The notes under the pieces were generated by a model that was not told the DNA's origin, did no database searches, and saw only the letters and a list, made by a program, of their open reading frames with translations. From CAYMQB01 sp964392665 (GTDB taxonomy: Bacteria > Hydrothermota > E44-bin80): DNA of 64,000 nt. Made by a program: the position numbers and the translations under genes. The stretch is from the NCBI GenBank assembly GCA_964392665.1, contig CAYMQB010000003.1:43990-107989 (forward strand), in the 5' to 3' direction. The stretch's first letter is position 1. Every line of letters begins with the position of its first letter. Below are positions 15,939-25,487 of this stretch, in pieces.

Positions 15939-18900
15939 TTATTCACGAAGCCTTGCGTGGTATTTTCGATAGAAGTATGAAGCGATGAGGAAGATTGCAC
16001 CAATGCCAAGAAGTGCAAGCATCTTATAGAGTTTTCCCGAGAAGCTCAGGTCAATAAGAAAAACCTTAAATAATGTTATACAAAAGAGACTCAAAGCGGA
16101 AATACGAAGTGGGAGAATCCTCTTAATAATTCCGACAAGAAGCAAACCAAAACCGTAAATAACCCAGAGAAGTGATATGGCAAAGGCTGCTTTCTGTTCA
16201 CCTAAATCCCAGACCCTGTAAAACGATAATGTCGCCTGCGAGTGTAACTGGATAAAAAGAAGGATAAGGAAAAGTGTCCATAAATATGGAGTAGCCTTTT
16301 TCTCGAATTTAGTAACTGAATCCCTTTTAATGGAATACTGAACAGCTGCATATGCCAGTGCGCTCAGCAAAATGGCCGTGGATACGAATTTAAGATTAAA
16401 AAGAAATGAGAAGCCGTATGTAAATCTGTAGAGAATTGTCGAATTCTCCATAATCAACTTAAGGAAAGTAAGACTAATAAATACTAAACCTGTAATACGG
16501 ATAGCTGTTTTGTTCTTCTGAACACCCAGAATGAGCAGAGTAATTGAAAAGAAAGTCCAGAGTATGGTTGTGAAGATGAAACTCTCAAATCGCAAAGACT
16601 GTGTTGCCAAGCGGTTGAAATAGGTGATAATTTCAATATTGAGTCCCAGAAAGAGAAAAGAAAAAAAGGTTGTCCAGAGTGCTGGAACAGCTAAGTTTTG
16701 TCTTTTATCCTCACCAAGGCTTTTCTTCGAATAAACCAAGGCTCCCACTGCAATAACTCCAAGTAGTAAAGAAAGTGATAGAAATTTTAGGTTCAATATG
16801 AACGGTAAACCATAAGTAAACCGTTGAAGCAGAGGTGTATCGATGAGGAAGAGTTTGAATGCCGTCATACCTATAAGGATGTAAGCTGCAATGCGATGGT
16901 TTGATATTTTCTTATGAATGCCAGTAATAAGAAACCAACACGAGAAACCTGTCCATAGCATGGTTGTGATAACAAGACGCATCATCTTTAGCGCTGGTTG
17001 ATTAAGTGTTGAGAAGAAAGAAAAAATCTCGAAGTTTAACGAAAGGAAAAGCATAATAGCGAAAGTTGAGGCGAGAATCGATTCCCCTTTCTGTTTAAAG
17101 CCTACGCTCTTTTTGCGTTTATTCTTATAATACATTGCACCTATCATTACACTGATGATGAAAACTGCGGTAGATAGAAACTTCACATTAAAAAGGAAGG
17201 GATAACCGTATCTATAGTAATTGTAAAGAACAGGAGTATCAATTAGCAACATCTTCGCTGCCGTTGCGAACATTAAGCATAAACCCGCTATTCTGAGTGG
17301 TTTTGTTCTTGTCATAATGCCTTGAATTAGAAACCACAAGAAGAATACCGACCAGAGCATTGTGCTATATGCGAAAAACATATTCCCTGCTATTCCTCTA
17401 AGGTTGAGGAAATAGTGAATAAGATCAAGATTTGTTATCCAGAAAAGTGTTATTAGAAACATTAAAAACAGAGGGACTTTGTATTTTTTTTCATTGAAAG
17501 ATAAATTCTTGAAGCGTCCGAGAATGATAGCACCGAAGGCGAAGGAAAGAGAAACAAACAATTGAGCAAAAAATCTTGAATTTAGGTACAGGAAATAATG
17601 GGCATTTGTGTTATGTAAAATAGCCGTATCGACCGTAAATAATCTAATTGCAGCGATTAAGAATACTATCAATCCTCCGTAAAGAAGAGGTTTCCTGTCT
17701 ATGAGTGCTCCAATAAATAGGAAGATGGCTGCTTCAAGAGCCCATGCAGTAGTGATCCAGTAACTATTCACAAGCATTGGGACAGGAAGAGTGAGAAGCC
17801 CAATTGCAGTTCCCATTAACCCCCCATAGAGTAAAGTATCTTTTGCATTTAGTTTCCTTATTGCTCTTGAGAGAATAAAATGGTAGATTGCCATAAATAG
17901 AGGGACGGCAGGTATAAAACTTGCAATACCTCTCTCTCTTAGCATTGTATAGCCGATGAGCAAGAACATTATGGGGTTCAAAATAACGAGAATTAAGTCT
18001 TCCGGGTAAGACCTTTTTTTCAAGAGAAAACTTTGCGGTGTGCTCATAAAGGAAAAAAGCACAAAATAAGCCACTGCGAAACCTGATGCAAGGGAGAAAT
18101 CAGCGTATGTATACTTCCAGATATACCATCCTCCGAAGTATCCTATTGTGCAGATAAAGGAAAGAAAGGTAATCAATCGCCACCTCTTTATTGATGCCAC
18201 ATAGAGAACGCCCAGGTCAACAATAAGCAAGTAAGAAAACAGTGGAGGTTCGTAGTATATCGTCGGGTTTGGAAGAGCGAAAAAGAGCGGTGTTGCGAAG
18301 GCGCCGAGTATGCTGAGAAATGCAATGGGAAGACCGTTATGGTATGCGGCAAGGGACATTCCACCAATGGTTGTGCAGAAAAATAAAATGAAAGCGGGTA
18401 GTGGAGGCAAGATATTGTAGAAATGATAAGCTGTAAATATGGTTAAATAGAAAATTATCAAGGCAAGTCCTAATAATCCCTGTGATAGGGGTCCGAATTT
18501 CTTTTTATGGAGGAATTCGCCAAACCAGATGATAAGTAATCCTGCAAGAAAGCCGAGTACGGTTCTCGCTGTCTCACCAAGCCAACCTTGTTCAAAGGCA
18601 TACTTCAAGAATATGCCAAATCCGGCTGCAAATACGACTACACCAACCCATACGAGCCATCTTTCCCCGACCATTTGTTCGAAACGCAACCATGCTGCTT
18701 GACTTTTTACGGCTTTTTTGAGGACTGGTTCAATCATAGATTCAGGTTGAACTGGAAGTTCCTTCTTTACTGCTGGTGGCTCTTTCGGAGGAGTTGTTTT
18801 TTTCTTTGTTTTTACCTCTTTTTTTGTTTTCGGTGGTTGTTTCTTTAAGGTTGGTTTTTCCTCGATATTTTCCGATTGAAATTCCTTTTTGAGTTTGCTC

Positions 18901-18950
18901 AGTTCCTCTTCGAGTTTTCTTATTCTTACTTCAATTGAGTTTCTGTCCAT
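15939..18950 (-). CDS. DUF2339 family multi-pass membrane protein
   Basis: 1003 aa. An N-terminal coiled-coil (1-25, RIRKLEEELSKLKKEF) is followed by a low-complexity Lys/Pro/Thr-rich linker (30-75). About 28 hydrophobic segments follow from residue 100 to the end. The region WLRFEQMVGERWLVWVG leading into TM1 is the DUF2339 signature. Later segments show internal repetition: the pattern of an LIDTP-like motif followed by YG-F-FN-KF recurs near 590, 710 and 835, pointing to ancestral tandem duplication. The function is unknown for the family. No gene neighbour suggests one. Confidence 0.85.
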   Translation of the reverse strand: MDRNSIEVRIRKLEEELSKLKKEFQSENIEEKPTLKKQPPKTKKEVKTKKKTTPPKEPPAVKKELPVQPESMIEPVLKKAVKSQAAWLRFEQMVGERWLVWVGVVVFAAGFGIFLKYAFEQGWLGETARTVLGFLAGLLIIWFGEFLHKKKFGPLSQGLLGLALIIFYLTIFTAYHFYNILPPLPAFILFFCTTIGGMSLAAYHNGLPIAFLSILGAFATPLFFALPNPTIYYEPPLFSYLLIVDLGVLYVASIKRWRLITFLSFICTIGYFGGWYIWKYTYADFSLASGFAVAYFVLFSFMSTPQSFLLKKRSYPEDLILVILNPIMFLLIGYTMLRERGIASFIPAVPLFMAIYHFILSRAIRKLNAKDTLLYGGLMGTAIGLLTLPVPMLVNSYWITTAWALEAAIFLFIGALIDRKPLLYGGLIVFLIAAIRLFTVDTAILHNTNAHYFLYLNSRFFAQLFVSLSFAFGAIILGRFKNLSFNEKKYKVPLFLMFLITLFWITNLDLIHYFLNLRGIAGNMFFAYSTMLWSVFFLWFLIQGIMTRTKPLRIAGLCLMFATAAKMLLIDTPVLYNYYRYGYPFLFNVKFLSTAVFIISVMIGAMYYKNKRKKSVGFKQKGESILASTFAIMLFLSLNFEIFSFFSTLNQPALKMMRLVITTMLWTGFSCWFLITGIHKKISNHRIAAYILIGMTAFKLFLIDTPLLQRFTYGLPFILNLKFLSLSLLLGVIAVGALVYSKKSLGEDKRQNLAVPALWTTFFSFLFLGLNIEIITYFNRLATQSLRFESFIFTTILWTFFSITLLILGVQKNKTAIRITGLVFISLTFLKLIMENSTILYRFTYGFSFLFNLKFVSTAILLSALAYAAVQYSIKRDSVTKFEKKATPYLWTLFLILLFIQLHSQATLSFYRVWDLGEQKAAFAISLLWVIYGFGLLLVGIIKRILPLRISALSLFCITLFKVFLIDLSFSGKLYKMLALLGIGAIFLIASYFYRKYHARLRE

Positions 18951-18992
18951 TATGTCTCCATTTTTCCCTTAATTGTTCTTCCATTTATTATG

Positions 18993-19088
18993 GGGGTCAG
19001 GTCTCAACATTTGACATAACCTCTTGGTTTATTCCAAAATTATATATCTTATCAATTCTTCCTATGTCAAATGTTGAGACCTGACCCC
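18993..19088. mobile_element. 96-bp inverted-repeat element (REP/MITE type)
   Basis: Two perfect 26-bp arms (18993-19018 and 19063-19088; outer end GGGGTCAGGTCTCAACATTT) flank a 44-bp AT-rich centre. Sequences of this GGGGTCAGGTCT type are widespread dispersed elements often linked to REP-associated or IS200-type transposases, but no transposase lies here. The right arm forms the last codons and stop of the adjacent maturation protease gene. Confidence 0.75.
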
Positions 19089-19541
19089 TAATTCCCTTTC
19101 TATTATCTCCACTGCGTTGCTTTTTATCGAGCATTCGACTTCAGGAGTCATTCTCTCCGAAAATTTAAATACCTCCTTTATTTCAATTCCATATATGGAA
19201 ATACTTTCGGGAATCTTAAGACCCATTTTTTTACCCAATTCTATTGCCGTTGCAAAATTTATAGAATGTATGGATGTAAGATGGACGGTCTCATTAAGTT
19301 CTTTTAGCGATATGTTATGAAGTTCACCAGGTTTTCCACCCTTCTCTACAGCATCAACTATTACCAATTTGTCGTAACCAGCAATAATATCAAGGATACG
19401 AATCCCTGCCACATTTTCTGTAACAAAATCAACACCCTTTTTTTTGCCGACAATGGACGCTATTTCTTCAACCACTTTGATGCCTGCTGCATCATCTGTT
19501 AGGATAGGACTGCCCAGACCCAAAAAAAGCAATTTTATCAT
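19062..19541 (-). CDS. NiFe-hydrogenase maturation protease (HycI/HybD/FrcD family)
   Basis: 159 aa. This endopeptidase removes the C-terminal peptide of a NiFe large subunit after nickel insertion. The signature GLGSPILTDDAAG near residue 8 contains the Asp of the nickel-binding site. A second Asp sits in VIVDAVEKGGKPG, and the His in SIHSINFATA completes the usual metal-site set. The ATG at 19541 fits the family start; a TTG two codons earlier is an alternative. The last eight residues (GVRSQHLT) and stop are encoded by the inserted repeat at 19063-19088, so the native C-terminus has been replaced. It is the last gene of the hyp operon. Confidence 0.88.
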   Translation of the reverse strand: MIKLLFLGLGSPILTDDAAGIKVVEEIASIVGKKKGVDFVTENVAGIRILDIIAGYDKLVIVDAVEKGGKPGELHNISLKELNETVHLTSIHSINFATAIELGKKMGLKIPESISIYGIEIKEVFKFSERMTPEVECSIKSNAVEIIERELGVRSQHLT

Positions 19542-19616
19542 TTTCAATTAAGAAATTTCAGCGCAGGTATGCAAACGGAGATTTCGATTAATCTGCGATT
19601 CTGTGCGGTCAGAAAG

Positions 19617-20288
19617 CTATTGCTTACCTGTGTTTCTCAACATTTGGTTTATCAACCACTCGGACCACATATCAAATCCTTGCCCACTTAAAGAAGAAAT
19701 TTTGAAAACGGAAAGGGATGTATTTATGTTGTCTGCATTCTGCAAAAGTATTTCCAAGTCCACCCCTAATATATCTAAAAGGTCCATCTTATTTACAAGC
19801 ATTACATGGGATTTGCGGAACATCAATGGATATTTCACAGGTTTATCATCGCCTTCCGGTAAACTTAAGACAACCACATTTTTGTTAGCCCCAGTATCAA
19901 ACTCTGCCGGACATACAAGGTTACCTACATTCTCTATAAAGAGCAAGTCGATCTCCTTAAGGTCCAAAGACAGTGTTGCATCCTTAACCCATCCGGCTTC
20001 GAGATGACAGTCACCACCAAATGGACCTGTATTAATCTGAACAACGGGGACATTCAGTTTTGAAATTCTCTCCGAATCTTTTGTAGAATAGATGTCGCCT
20101 TCGACAACCCCAATTCTATATTGGCTATTTAACATCGTTATGGTTTTCTCGATAATCGAAGTCTTACCGGAACCAGGTGAGCCCATAAGGTTAACCGCGA
20201 ACACCTTGTTTTTAGAAAATAAATCCCTGGTTGCTTCGGCAGCTACATCGTTTGCAGAGAGCACCTTTTTTAATACATTTATCTTCAT
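19617..20288 (-). CDS. hypB: Hydrogenase nickel-insertion GTPase HypB
   Basis: 223 aa SIMIBI-class GTPase that delivers nickel to the hydrogenase large subunit together with HypA. The Walker A loop is NLMGSPGSGKTSIIEK (about 32-47), the conserved GDI segment is VVEGDIYSTKD, and NKMDLLD is the G4 motif. The Cys-His pair GGDCHLEAG of the nickel/zinc dimer site is present. There is no His-rich N-terminal nickel-storage stretch, unlike some HypB. The start overlaps the stop of hypA with no gap. Confidence 0.95.
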   Translation of the reverse strand: MKINVLKKVLSANDVAAEATRDLFSKNKVFAVNLMGSPGSGKTSIIEKTITMLNSQYRIGVVEGDIYSTKDSERISKLNVPVVQINTGPFGGDCHLEAGWVKDATLSLDLKEIDLLFIENVGNLVCPAEFDTGANKNVVVLSLPEGDDKPVKYPLMFRKSHVMLVNKMDLLDILGVDLEILLQNADNINTSLSVFKISSLSGQGFDMWSEWLINQMLRNTGKQ

Positions 20289-20633
20289 CTAATCCTCCTC
20301 TATCTCTATGGATTTTATGAAAAGTTCTGTGCCAGATAGAATTTTCAATTCTCGGGAGCCACATCGAGGGCAAACAAAAAGCGGATAGTCAATATCGAAG
20401 CCAGAACCGCACGAGTTGCATTTCGCCTTCACGGAAATTTCTTGTATCTTAAGCTCAGCGCCTTCGACTGGCGATCCTTGTCCTACGAACTGAAAACAGA
20501 ATTGCAGTGATTCGGGGACCACTGCTGTTAGCTTACCTATTTCAAGGTTAATACAGGAAACTTTACCTGTTCTCCCTTCCAAGGATTCTTCAACAACTTT
20601 TTTGATATTTTCGGCGATACTTAGTTCGTGCAT
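20289..20633 (-). CDS. hypA: Hydrogenase nickel metallochaperone HypA
   Basis: 114 aa. The conserved N-terminal MHELSIA carries the nickel-binding His2. The zinc site is formed by CNSCG (about 71-75) and CPRCGS (about 88-93). HypA accepts nickel and hands it to HypB and the large subunit. It lies directly between hypE (8 bp) and hypB (adjacent). Confidence 0.95.
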   Translation of the reverse strand: MHELSIAENIKKVVEESLEGRTGKVSCINLEIGKLTAVVPESLQFCFQFVGQGSPVEGAELKIQEISVKAKCNSCGSGFDIDYPLFVCPRCGSRELKILSGTELFIKSIEIEED

Positions 20634-20641
20634 CTTTTAAC

Positions 20642-21643
20642 TCAACATATTCTAGGTAACTGTTCTCCTTCCAGCATATCGATAATTCTTGTCCCACCAG
20701 AAAGTGTTTTTATATATACTTTTCCGGTATGTCGAGAGGTAACCTCGCCAATAATCTCGCTATCTTTTCCAAGTATATGTTTCCGCATACTCTCCAAAAT
20801 CCGGGCAGCATCTTCACTTGCTGCTACAGTAACTACCTTTCCTTCATTTGACAGATAAAGGGGATCAAAGCCCAGAAGTTCGCAGGTCCCTTTTACAGTG
20901 TTTTTTATAGGAATTTTTTGCTGTTCCAGCATTATACCAAAAGGTTTTTCTTCTACAATTTCATTTAGTGTTGTAGCAAGGCCACCCCTTGTTGGATCCC
21001 GCATAAACTTTATTCCTTCAGAGCAATCGAGAATTTCTTCTATAAAAAAATTAAGGGTTGCGCAGTCACTTTTTATTGCAGATTTCAGTCCGAGGTCTGA
21101 CCTCGCTGAAAGCACGGCGATACCGTGTTCTCCCAATCCTCCATTTATGATGATCTTATCTCCAACAGCAATGTTTTCGCAACGGAGCGGTTCGGCTTCA
21201 ATGACACCAACGCCGGAAGTATTAATGAATAAACCGTCACAATTACCACTTTCTACTACTTTGGTATCACCTGTAACTATCTGGATACCTGCAGCCGTGG
21301 CTGTGCGCTTCATAGAAGCAATAACCTTTTCTAAAATTTCATAATCGAGTCCTTCTTCAATCACCAGTGCACAGGAAATCCAGAGGGGTCTGGCACCCAT
21401 TACCGCAATGTCATTCACAGTTCCACAGACGGCAAGTTTACCTATATCGCCACCAGGAAAAAACAGAGGTTTTACAACGTAAGTATCAGTAGTAAAGGCA
21501 ATCTTTTGACCATCTATATCAATAATGGCGGAATCATCAAGTGTAGAGAGCAGTGGATTATTGAATGACTTTAAAAAGAGGTCTTTTATAAGATTATGCA
21601 TCGATTTTCCACCACTGCCATGAGAAAGATTTATATGTTTCAT
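20642..21643 (-). CDS. hypE: Hydrogenase maturation factor HypE
   Basis: 333 aa. HypE dehydrates the carbamoyl group transferred from HypF to its C-terminal Cys, giving the thiocyanate donor of the CN ligands. It is an AIR-synthase-like ATPase: LSHGSGGKSMHNLI (start), STLDDSAIIDI and FTTDTYVVKP (ATP site), DPTRGGLATTLNEI. The protein ends ...GGTRIIDMLEGEQLPRIC, with the terminal Cys used as the carbamoyl acceptor. The start is ATG 21643, because upstream codons in the same frame lie inside hypD. The gap to the hypD stop is one base. Confidence 0.96.
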   Translation of the reverse strand: MKHINLSHGSGGKSMHNLIKDLFLKSFNNPLLSTLDDSAIIDIDGQKIAFTTDTYVVKPLFFPGGDIGKLAVCGTVNDIAVMGARPLWISCALVIEEGLDYEILEKVIASMKRTATAAGIQIVTGDTKVVESGNCDGLFINTSGVGVIEAEPLRCENIAVGDKIIINGGLGEHGIAVLSARSDLGLKSAIKSDCATLNFFIEEILDCSEGIKFMRDPTRGGLATTLNEIVEEKPFGIMLEQQKIPIKNTVKGTCELLGFDPLYLSNEGKVVTVAASEDAARILESMRKHILGKDSEIIGEVTSRHTGKVYIKTLSGGTRIIDMLEGEQLPRIC

Positions 21644-21644
21644 C

Positions 21645-22742
21645 CTATATGCGGTATTCCGTATATCTGTGGTATGCAGAGCAAGTGCCTTCGGAGGAGA
21701 CCATACAGGGTCCAACGGGATTTTCTGGTGTGCAAACAGTCTCGTAGAGGGGACAATCAGGCGGTTCACTCACACCCTTAAGAATCTTGCCACAAATACA
21801 ATCCGGATGTTCTCTGGTCTCTTCTATCTGTAACACAATATTTTTTTCGACATCGAAAATTTCATAGCGATTTCTTATTTCAAGCCCACTGCGCTGGATA
21901 ATTCCTAAGCCTCTCCATTCTGCATCAGACGGTTCAAAAATTTCTGCAAGGAGTTGTTTTGCTGCAGGATTTCCCTCTTTTCTCACCGTCCTTGTGTATT
22001 GGTTTTCTACAGTTGGATTTCCATTTTTTATCTGTTTTAGCAGCATCAGTGTTGCCTGAAGTATGTCAACAGGCTCGAAACCGGTTACAACACAACCTAT
22101 TCCATAATTCTCAGGGATAAATTCGTATATACCTGTTCCTGTAATTGTAGATACATGTCCGGGAAGAAAAAAGCCATCTATCGTTATTTCTTCACTATCC
22201 ACAAGTGTTTTTAATGCGGGCGGCATCACTTTGTGCATACTTAACACATAATAATTTCTCAATCCATTATCCTTTGCATCCTTGATAGAGGCTGCAATTG
22301 TAGGTACCGTTGTCTCGAAACCAATACCAAGAAAAATTATCTTCTTATCAGGATTTGCCTTAGCTATTTCCAATGCATCCGTTGGAGAATAAACAACCCT
22401 TATATCACTACCATTGACTTTCTCCGCAAGAAGAGAAGATGATGAACCGGGAACCCTTATCATATCACCGAAAGTAGTAATAATGGTATTCTCTGTTCTG
22501 CAACAGGCAATAGCCTTATCGATATCAGCATTGGAAGTCACACAAACGGGGCATCCGGGACCGGATAGGAATTTAATGTTTCTTGGCAGAAGTGTCTTCA
22601 ATCCATATCGAGCTATTGCCATTGTATGCGTGCCACATACTTCCATCAAGGTAATTTCACGTTCCTCATCGAGGATATTGCGAATTTTCATTGCAAGCTT
22701 TTCGCAAAATTTCTTATCCCGAAATTCATCTATATATTTCAT
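21645..22742 (-). CDS. hypD: Hydrogenase Fe(CN)2CO assembly protein HypD
   Basis: 365 aa iron-sulfur scaffold on which the Fe(CN)2CO unit is built with HypC. Conserved motifs: CGTHTMAIARYGL (about 37-49), GPGCPVCVT (redox CxxC, near 66-74), GFETTVPT, LPGHVSTITG and GFEPVDIL. The C-terminal [4Fe-4S] ligands sit in CICGKILKG and the following Cys residues. It starts with ATG 22742 in the middle of the hyp operon, between hypC and hypE. Confidence 0.96.
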   Translation of the reverse strand: MKYIDEFRDKKFCEKLAMKIRNILDEEREITLMEVCGTHTMAIARYGLKTLLPRNIKFLSGPGCPVCVTSNADIDKAIACCRTENTIITTFGDMIRVPGSSSSLLAEKVNGSDIRVVYSPTDALEIAKANPDKKIIFLGIGFETTVPTIAASIKDAKDNGLRNYYVLSMHKVMPPALKTLVDSEEITIDGFFLPGHVSTITGTGIYEFIPENYGIGCVVTGFEPVDILQATLMLLKQIKNGNPTVENQYTRTVRKEGNPAAKQLLAEIFEPSDAEWRGLGIIQRSGLEIRNRYEIFDVEKNIVLQIEETREHPDCICGKILKGVSEPPDCPLYETVCTPENPVGPCMVSSEGTCSAYHRYTEYRI

Positions 22743-22818
22743 AATAGAAAGGAAAATCTTCAGTCAATCCTCTATGTAAGACGAGCATTTGTTGCATACT
22801 TAATCGGTTAAACGGTTT

Positions 22819-23049
22819 CTACCGAGTTTTTGGAGTGTCATTTAACATTTCGCTGAGTAGAGAAAGCGTTTCATGTGCTGCCTTTTCATCGAGTTTCTGT
22901 ATGGCAAAACCCGCATGGAGAATGACGTAATCGCTTTCTTGCACGTCTTCAATAAACCTTAGGTCCACCTCCCGCTTTACGCCACCAATCTCTCCTATTC
23001 CCCGAGTTCCCTTTTTCTCTATTATTTTAACTGGTATACCTAAGCACAT
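22819..23049 (-). CDS. hypC: Hydrogenase assembly chaperone HypC/HybG
   Basis: 76 aa. The start MCLGIPVKI contains the essential Cys2 (after Met removal) that binds the Fe(CN)2CO unit. The OB-like fold matches HypC/HupF (GGVKREVDLRFIED and YVILHAGFAIQKLDEKAA). It lies 7 bp after hypF and 76 bp before hypD. Confidence 0.95.
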   Translation of the reverse strand: MCLGIPVKIIEKKGTRGIGEIGGVKREVDLRFIEDVQESDYVILHAGFAIQKLDEKAAHETLSLLSEMLNDTPKTR

Positions 23050-23056
23050 AATAAAT

Positions 23057-25372
23057 TTAAGATTCTAAGGATTTGTGAGTTATAGAACTAACTCTATAAC
23101 CTGCGATGACTGCCTGACCCAAAGCAATACCTCCATCGTTTGTTGGCACCCGGTGTTGGGTAAAAGTATTAAACCCCTTTTTGTCAAGCCCTTTTATTGC
23201 TTTTCTCAATAAGAACATATTCTGGAATACACCTCCGGTCAGCACCACGCTATTCAGACCAGTTGTTTTTCTTATCCTATCACAGATATCGACAATTATT
23301 CCAGCAATTGCGGTGTGAAACCTTAAAGAAATAATACTGGCTGGCAAACGGTGAATGATATCTTCTACTATTCCACTAATAATGCATGCTGGTTCTATAA
23401 TGAATATTCCATTTATCTCTTTGACTGTATATCCATAACTATGTCCCGTGTCCTCTGTTGTACCTGGTGATTCGATTGCCATCTCCAACTCGATGGCAGC
23501 TTGTCCCTGGTAGTTAATGCGGTCACAAATGCCCAGAAGTGATGAAACGGCATCGAATAGCCTTCCAACACTTGAAGTAAGAGGGGAATTGATGTTGAGA
23601 CAGATAATTTTTGTCACCAACTCCAAACTCTTTTTATTCAATTTAGTTAAACATGCTATCTTAATTTTGTCAAAATCTTTTCCGTAAGTCTGATATAGGT
23701 AAGAGATCGCCATTCTCCAGGGTTCGTCTATTGCTTTAGTCCCGCCGGGCATAGGAATGTTTTGAAAATGAGCCATGCGCTGGAAGTTATTGAAATCTGC
23801 GGTGAAAAATTCACCACCCCATAGATTACCATCTGTTCCGTAACCCAGTCCATCAAAAGCGATGCCTATCACCTTTTCATCTATACAATTATCCACCATA
23901 CAGGAAACAATATGTGCATGATGATGTTGTATAGGAACGCCGATCAAATTATGATTGTTTTTAAGCAGCTGCTTTGCGTACTTTGTGGAAAGGTACTCGG
24001 GATGTAAATCATAAGCAATTATCTGTGGTTCTATAGAGAACAGTTTTTTGAAATGCTCTATACCCTCTTCGAATGCTTCAAGGGTCTCTAAATTCTCCAG
24101 GTCACCAATATAATGACTCATAAAAGCGTAATTGTCCCTTGTTAAACAGAAAGTGCTACTTAGCTGTGCCCCGCAGGAAAGAATCTGTTTCTTATAAGGG
24201 AATTCAACTGGCTCAGGTACGTAGCCTCGCGACCTTCTAACAAGCATTTCTGAACCATTGAAAATCCTTGTGACGGAATCGTCACATCTCGTGTGAATCT
24301 TACGATTATGAACAAGAAAATAATCGGCAACATCTCCAAGTTGCTCCAATGCCTTACAATTGCTATAAACTATAGGTTCGTTGCTGAAATTGCCCGATGT
24401 CATCACAAGAGCGGAGAGGGAGGAAAACAAAAGATGGTGAATAGGTGTGTAAGGAAGCATCATGCCCAGATATTTCTGCTGGGGAGCGACTGCGGCAGCA
24501 ATGAGATTTGGTTCTATTTTTTCTAAAAGCACTATGGGTTTTCTATTGGAAATAAGCAATTTTTGCTCAAGTTCATTAACCTTACAAAATGTTTTGATGC
24601 TTTGAATATCCTTTGCCATCAAGGCAAATGGTTTTTCTTCTCTCCGTTTCCCTCTCCTCAACTTTGCAACAACTTCCTGGTTCCTTGCATCGCAAGCAAG
24701 ATGAAATCCTCCCAAACCTTTAATGGCAACAATTTTACCCATCCTTAGAAATTCACAAGTACGAATGATAGAGCTTTTTGTTGCTATTTCCTTACCCGAT
24801 TTGTCCAGTAAGGCTAGATGGGGTCCGCATTCAGAGCAACAGTTTGGCTGGGCATGAAATCTTCTGTTGAAGGGATTATCATACTCGTTCTGGCATTCGC
24901 GACACATAGGGAATTTTGCCATTGTCGTTTTTCCCCTATCGTAAGGGATGTTTTCAATAATCGTGAATCTTGGTCCGCAGTTGGTGCAGTTGAGAAAGGG
25001 ATAACCATATTTGCGGTTTTCTGGGTCGAATAACTCATCCAAGCAGTCATCACAGGTAGCGATATCCGGGGATATGAGAACGAATTTCTCTTTTTTGGAG
25101 GCACTAGGCTTAATTGCAAATTTCTTGTAGCCTGTGACAGGGAGTTCTCTAACGAGTATTTGCTCTATTATCGAAAGAGGAGGCACCTGGTTTTTAATAT
25201 CTAATAGAAATTCATCTATGAATACCTTACTGCCTTCTACTTCTACCATCACACCTTCCGTATCATTCAAGACAAAACCGTTTAAACCATATCTATTTGC
25301 CAGCGAATAGATGAAAGGTCGGAATCCAACTCCCTGAACAATCCCTTTTATTCTTATTTGCTTTCTTTTCAT
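23057..25372 (-). CDS. hypF: Carbamoyltransferase HypF
   Basis: 771 aa. HypF makes carbamoyl-AMP from carbamoyl phosphate and transfers the group to HypE. Domain order: acylphosphatase (about 1-90, VQGVGFRPFIYSLA), two zinc fingers (CDDCLDELFD, CTNCGPR, CRECQNEY, CCSECGPH, about 105-190), YrdC-like domain (about 200-385, IVAIKGLGGFHLACDA), then Kae1-like domain with PIQHHHAHIVSC and VLTGGVFQNMFL. The family start is ATG 25372; two upstream in-frame ATGs lie in or above the promoter. It is the first gene of the hyp operon. Confidence 0.95.
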   Translation of the reverse strand: MKRKQIRIKGIVQGVGFRPFIYSLANRYGLNGFVLNDTEGVMVEVEGSKVFIDEFLLDIKNQVPPLSIIEQILVRELPVTGYKKFAIKPSASKKEKFVLISPDIATCDDCLDELFDPENRKYGYPFLNCTNCGPRFTIIENIPYDRGKTTMAKFPMCRECQNEYDNPFNRRFHAQPNCCSECGPHLALLDKSGKEIATKSSIIRTCEFLRMGKIVAIKGLGGFHLACDARNQEVVAKLRRGKRREEKPFALMAKDIQSIKTFCKVNELEQKLLISNRKPIVLLEKIEPNLIAAAVAPQQKYLGMMLPYTPIHHLLFSSLSALVMTSGNFSNEPIVYSNCKALEQLGDVADYFLVHNRKIHTRCDDSVTRIFNGSEMLVRRSRGYVPEPVEFPYKKQILSCGAQLSSTFCLTRDNYAFMSHYIGDLENLETLEAFEEGIEHFKKLFSIEPQIIAYDLHPEYLSTKYAKQLLKNNHNLIGVPIQHHHAHIVSCMVDNCIDEKVIGIAFDGLGYGTDGNLWGGEFFTADFNNFQRMAHFQNIPMPGGTKAIDEPWRMAISYLYQTYGKDFDKIKIACLTKLNKKSLELVTKIICLNINSPLTSSVGRLFDAVSSLLGICDRINYQGQAAIELEMAIESPGTTEDTGHSYGYTVKEINGIFIIEPACIISGIVEDIIHRLPASIISLRFHTAIAGIIVDICDRIRKTTGLNSVVLTGGVFQNMFLLRKAIKGLDKKGFNTFTQHRVPTNDGGIALGQAVIAGYRVSSITHKSLES

Positions 25373-25385
25373 TTTAATCGTTGTC

Positions 25386-25414
25386 ATTATAGTATAATAC
25401 AGGAGAATTTGCAA
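25386..25414 (-). promoter_or_regulatory. Sigma-70 promoter of the hyp operon
   Basis: On the minus strand TTGCAA (25414-25409), a 17-bp spacer and TATAAT (25391-25386). The expected transcription start near 25379 leaves only about 7 bases before the hypF ATG at 25372, so the hypF message would be nearly leaderless. No Shine-Dalgarno is visible. Confidence 0.7.
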
Positions 25415-25487
25415 GTCATTTTTCGCCATCAGGCATTGAGATAATTCTTATACTGGTTGGTGCTTGATGTTCTCTTTTTTTCTTCGA

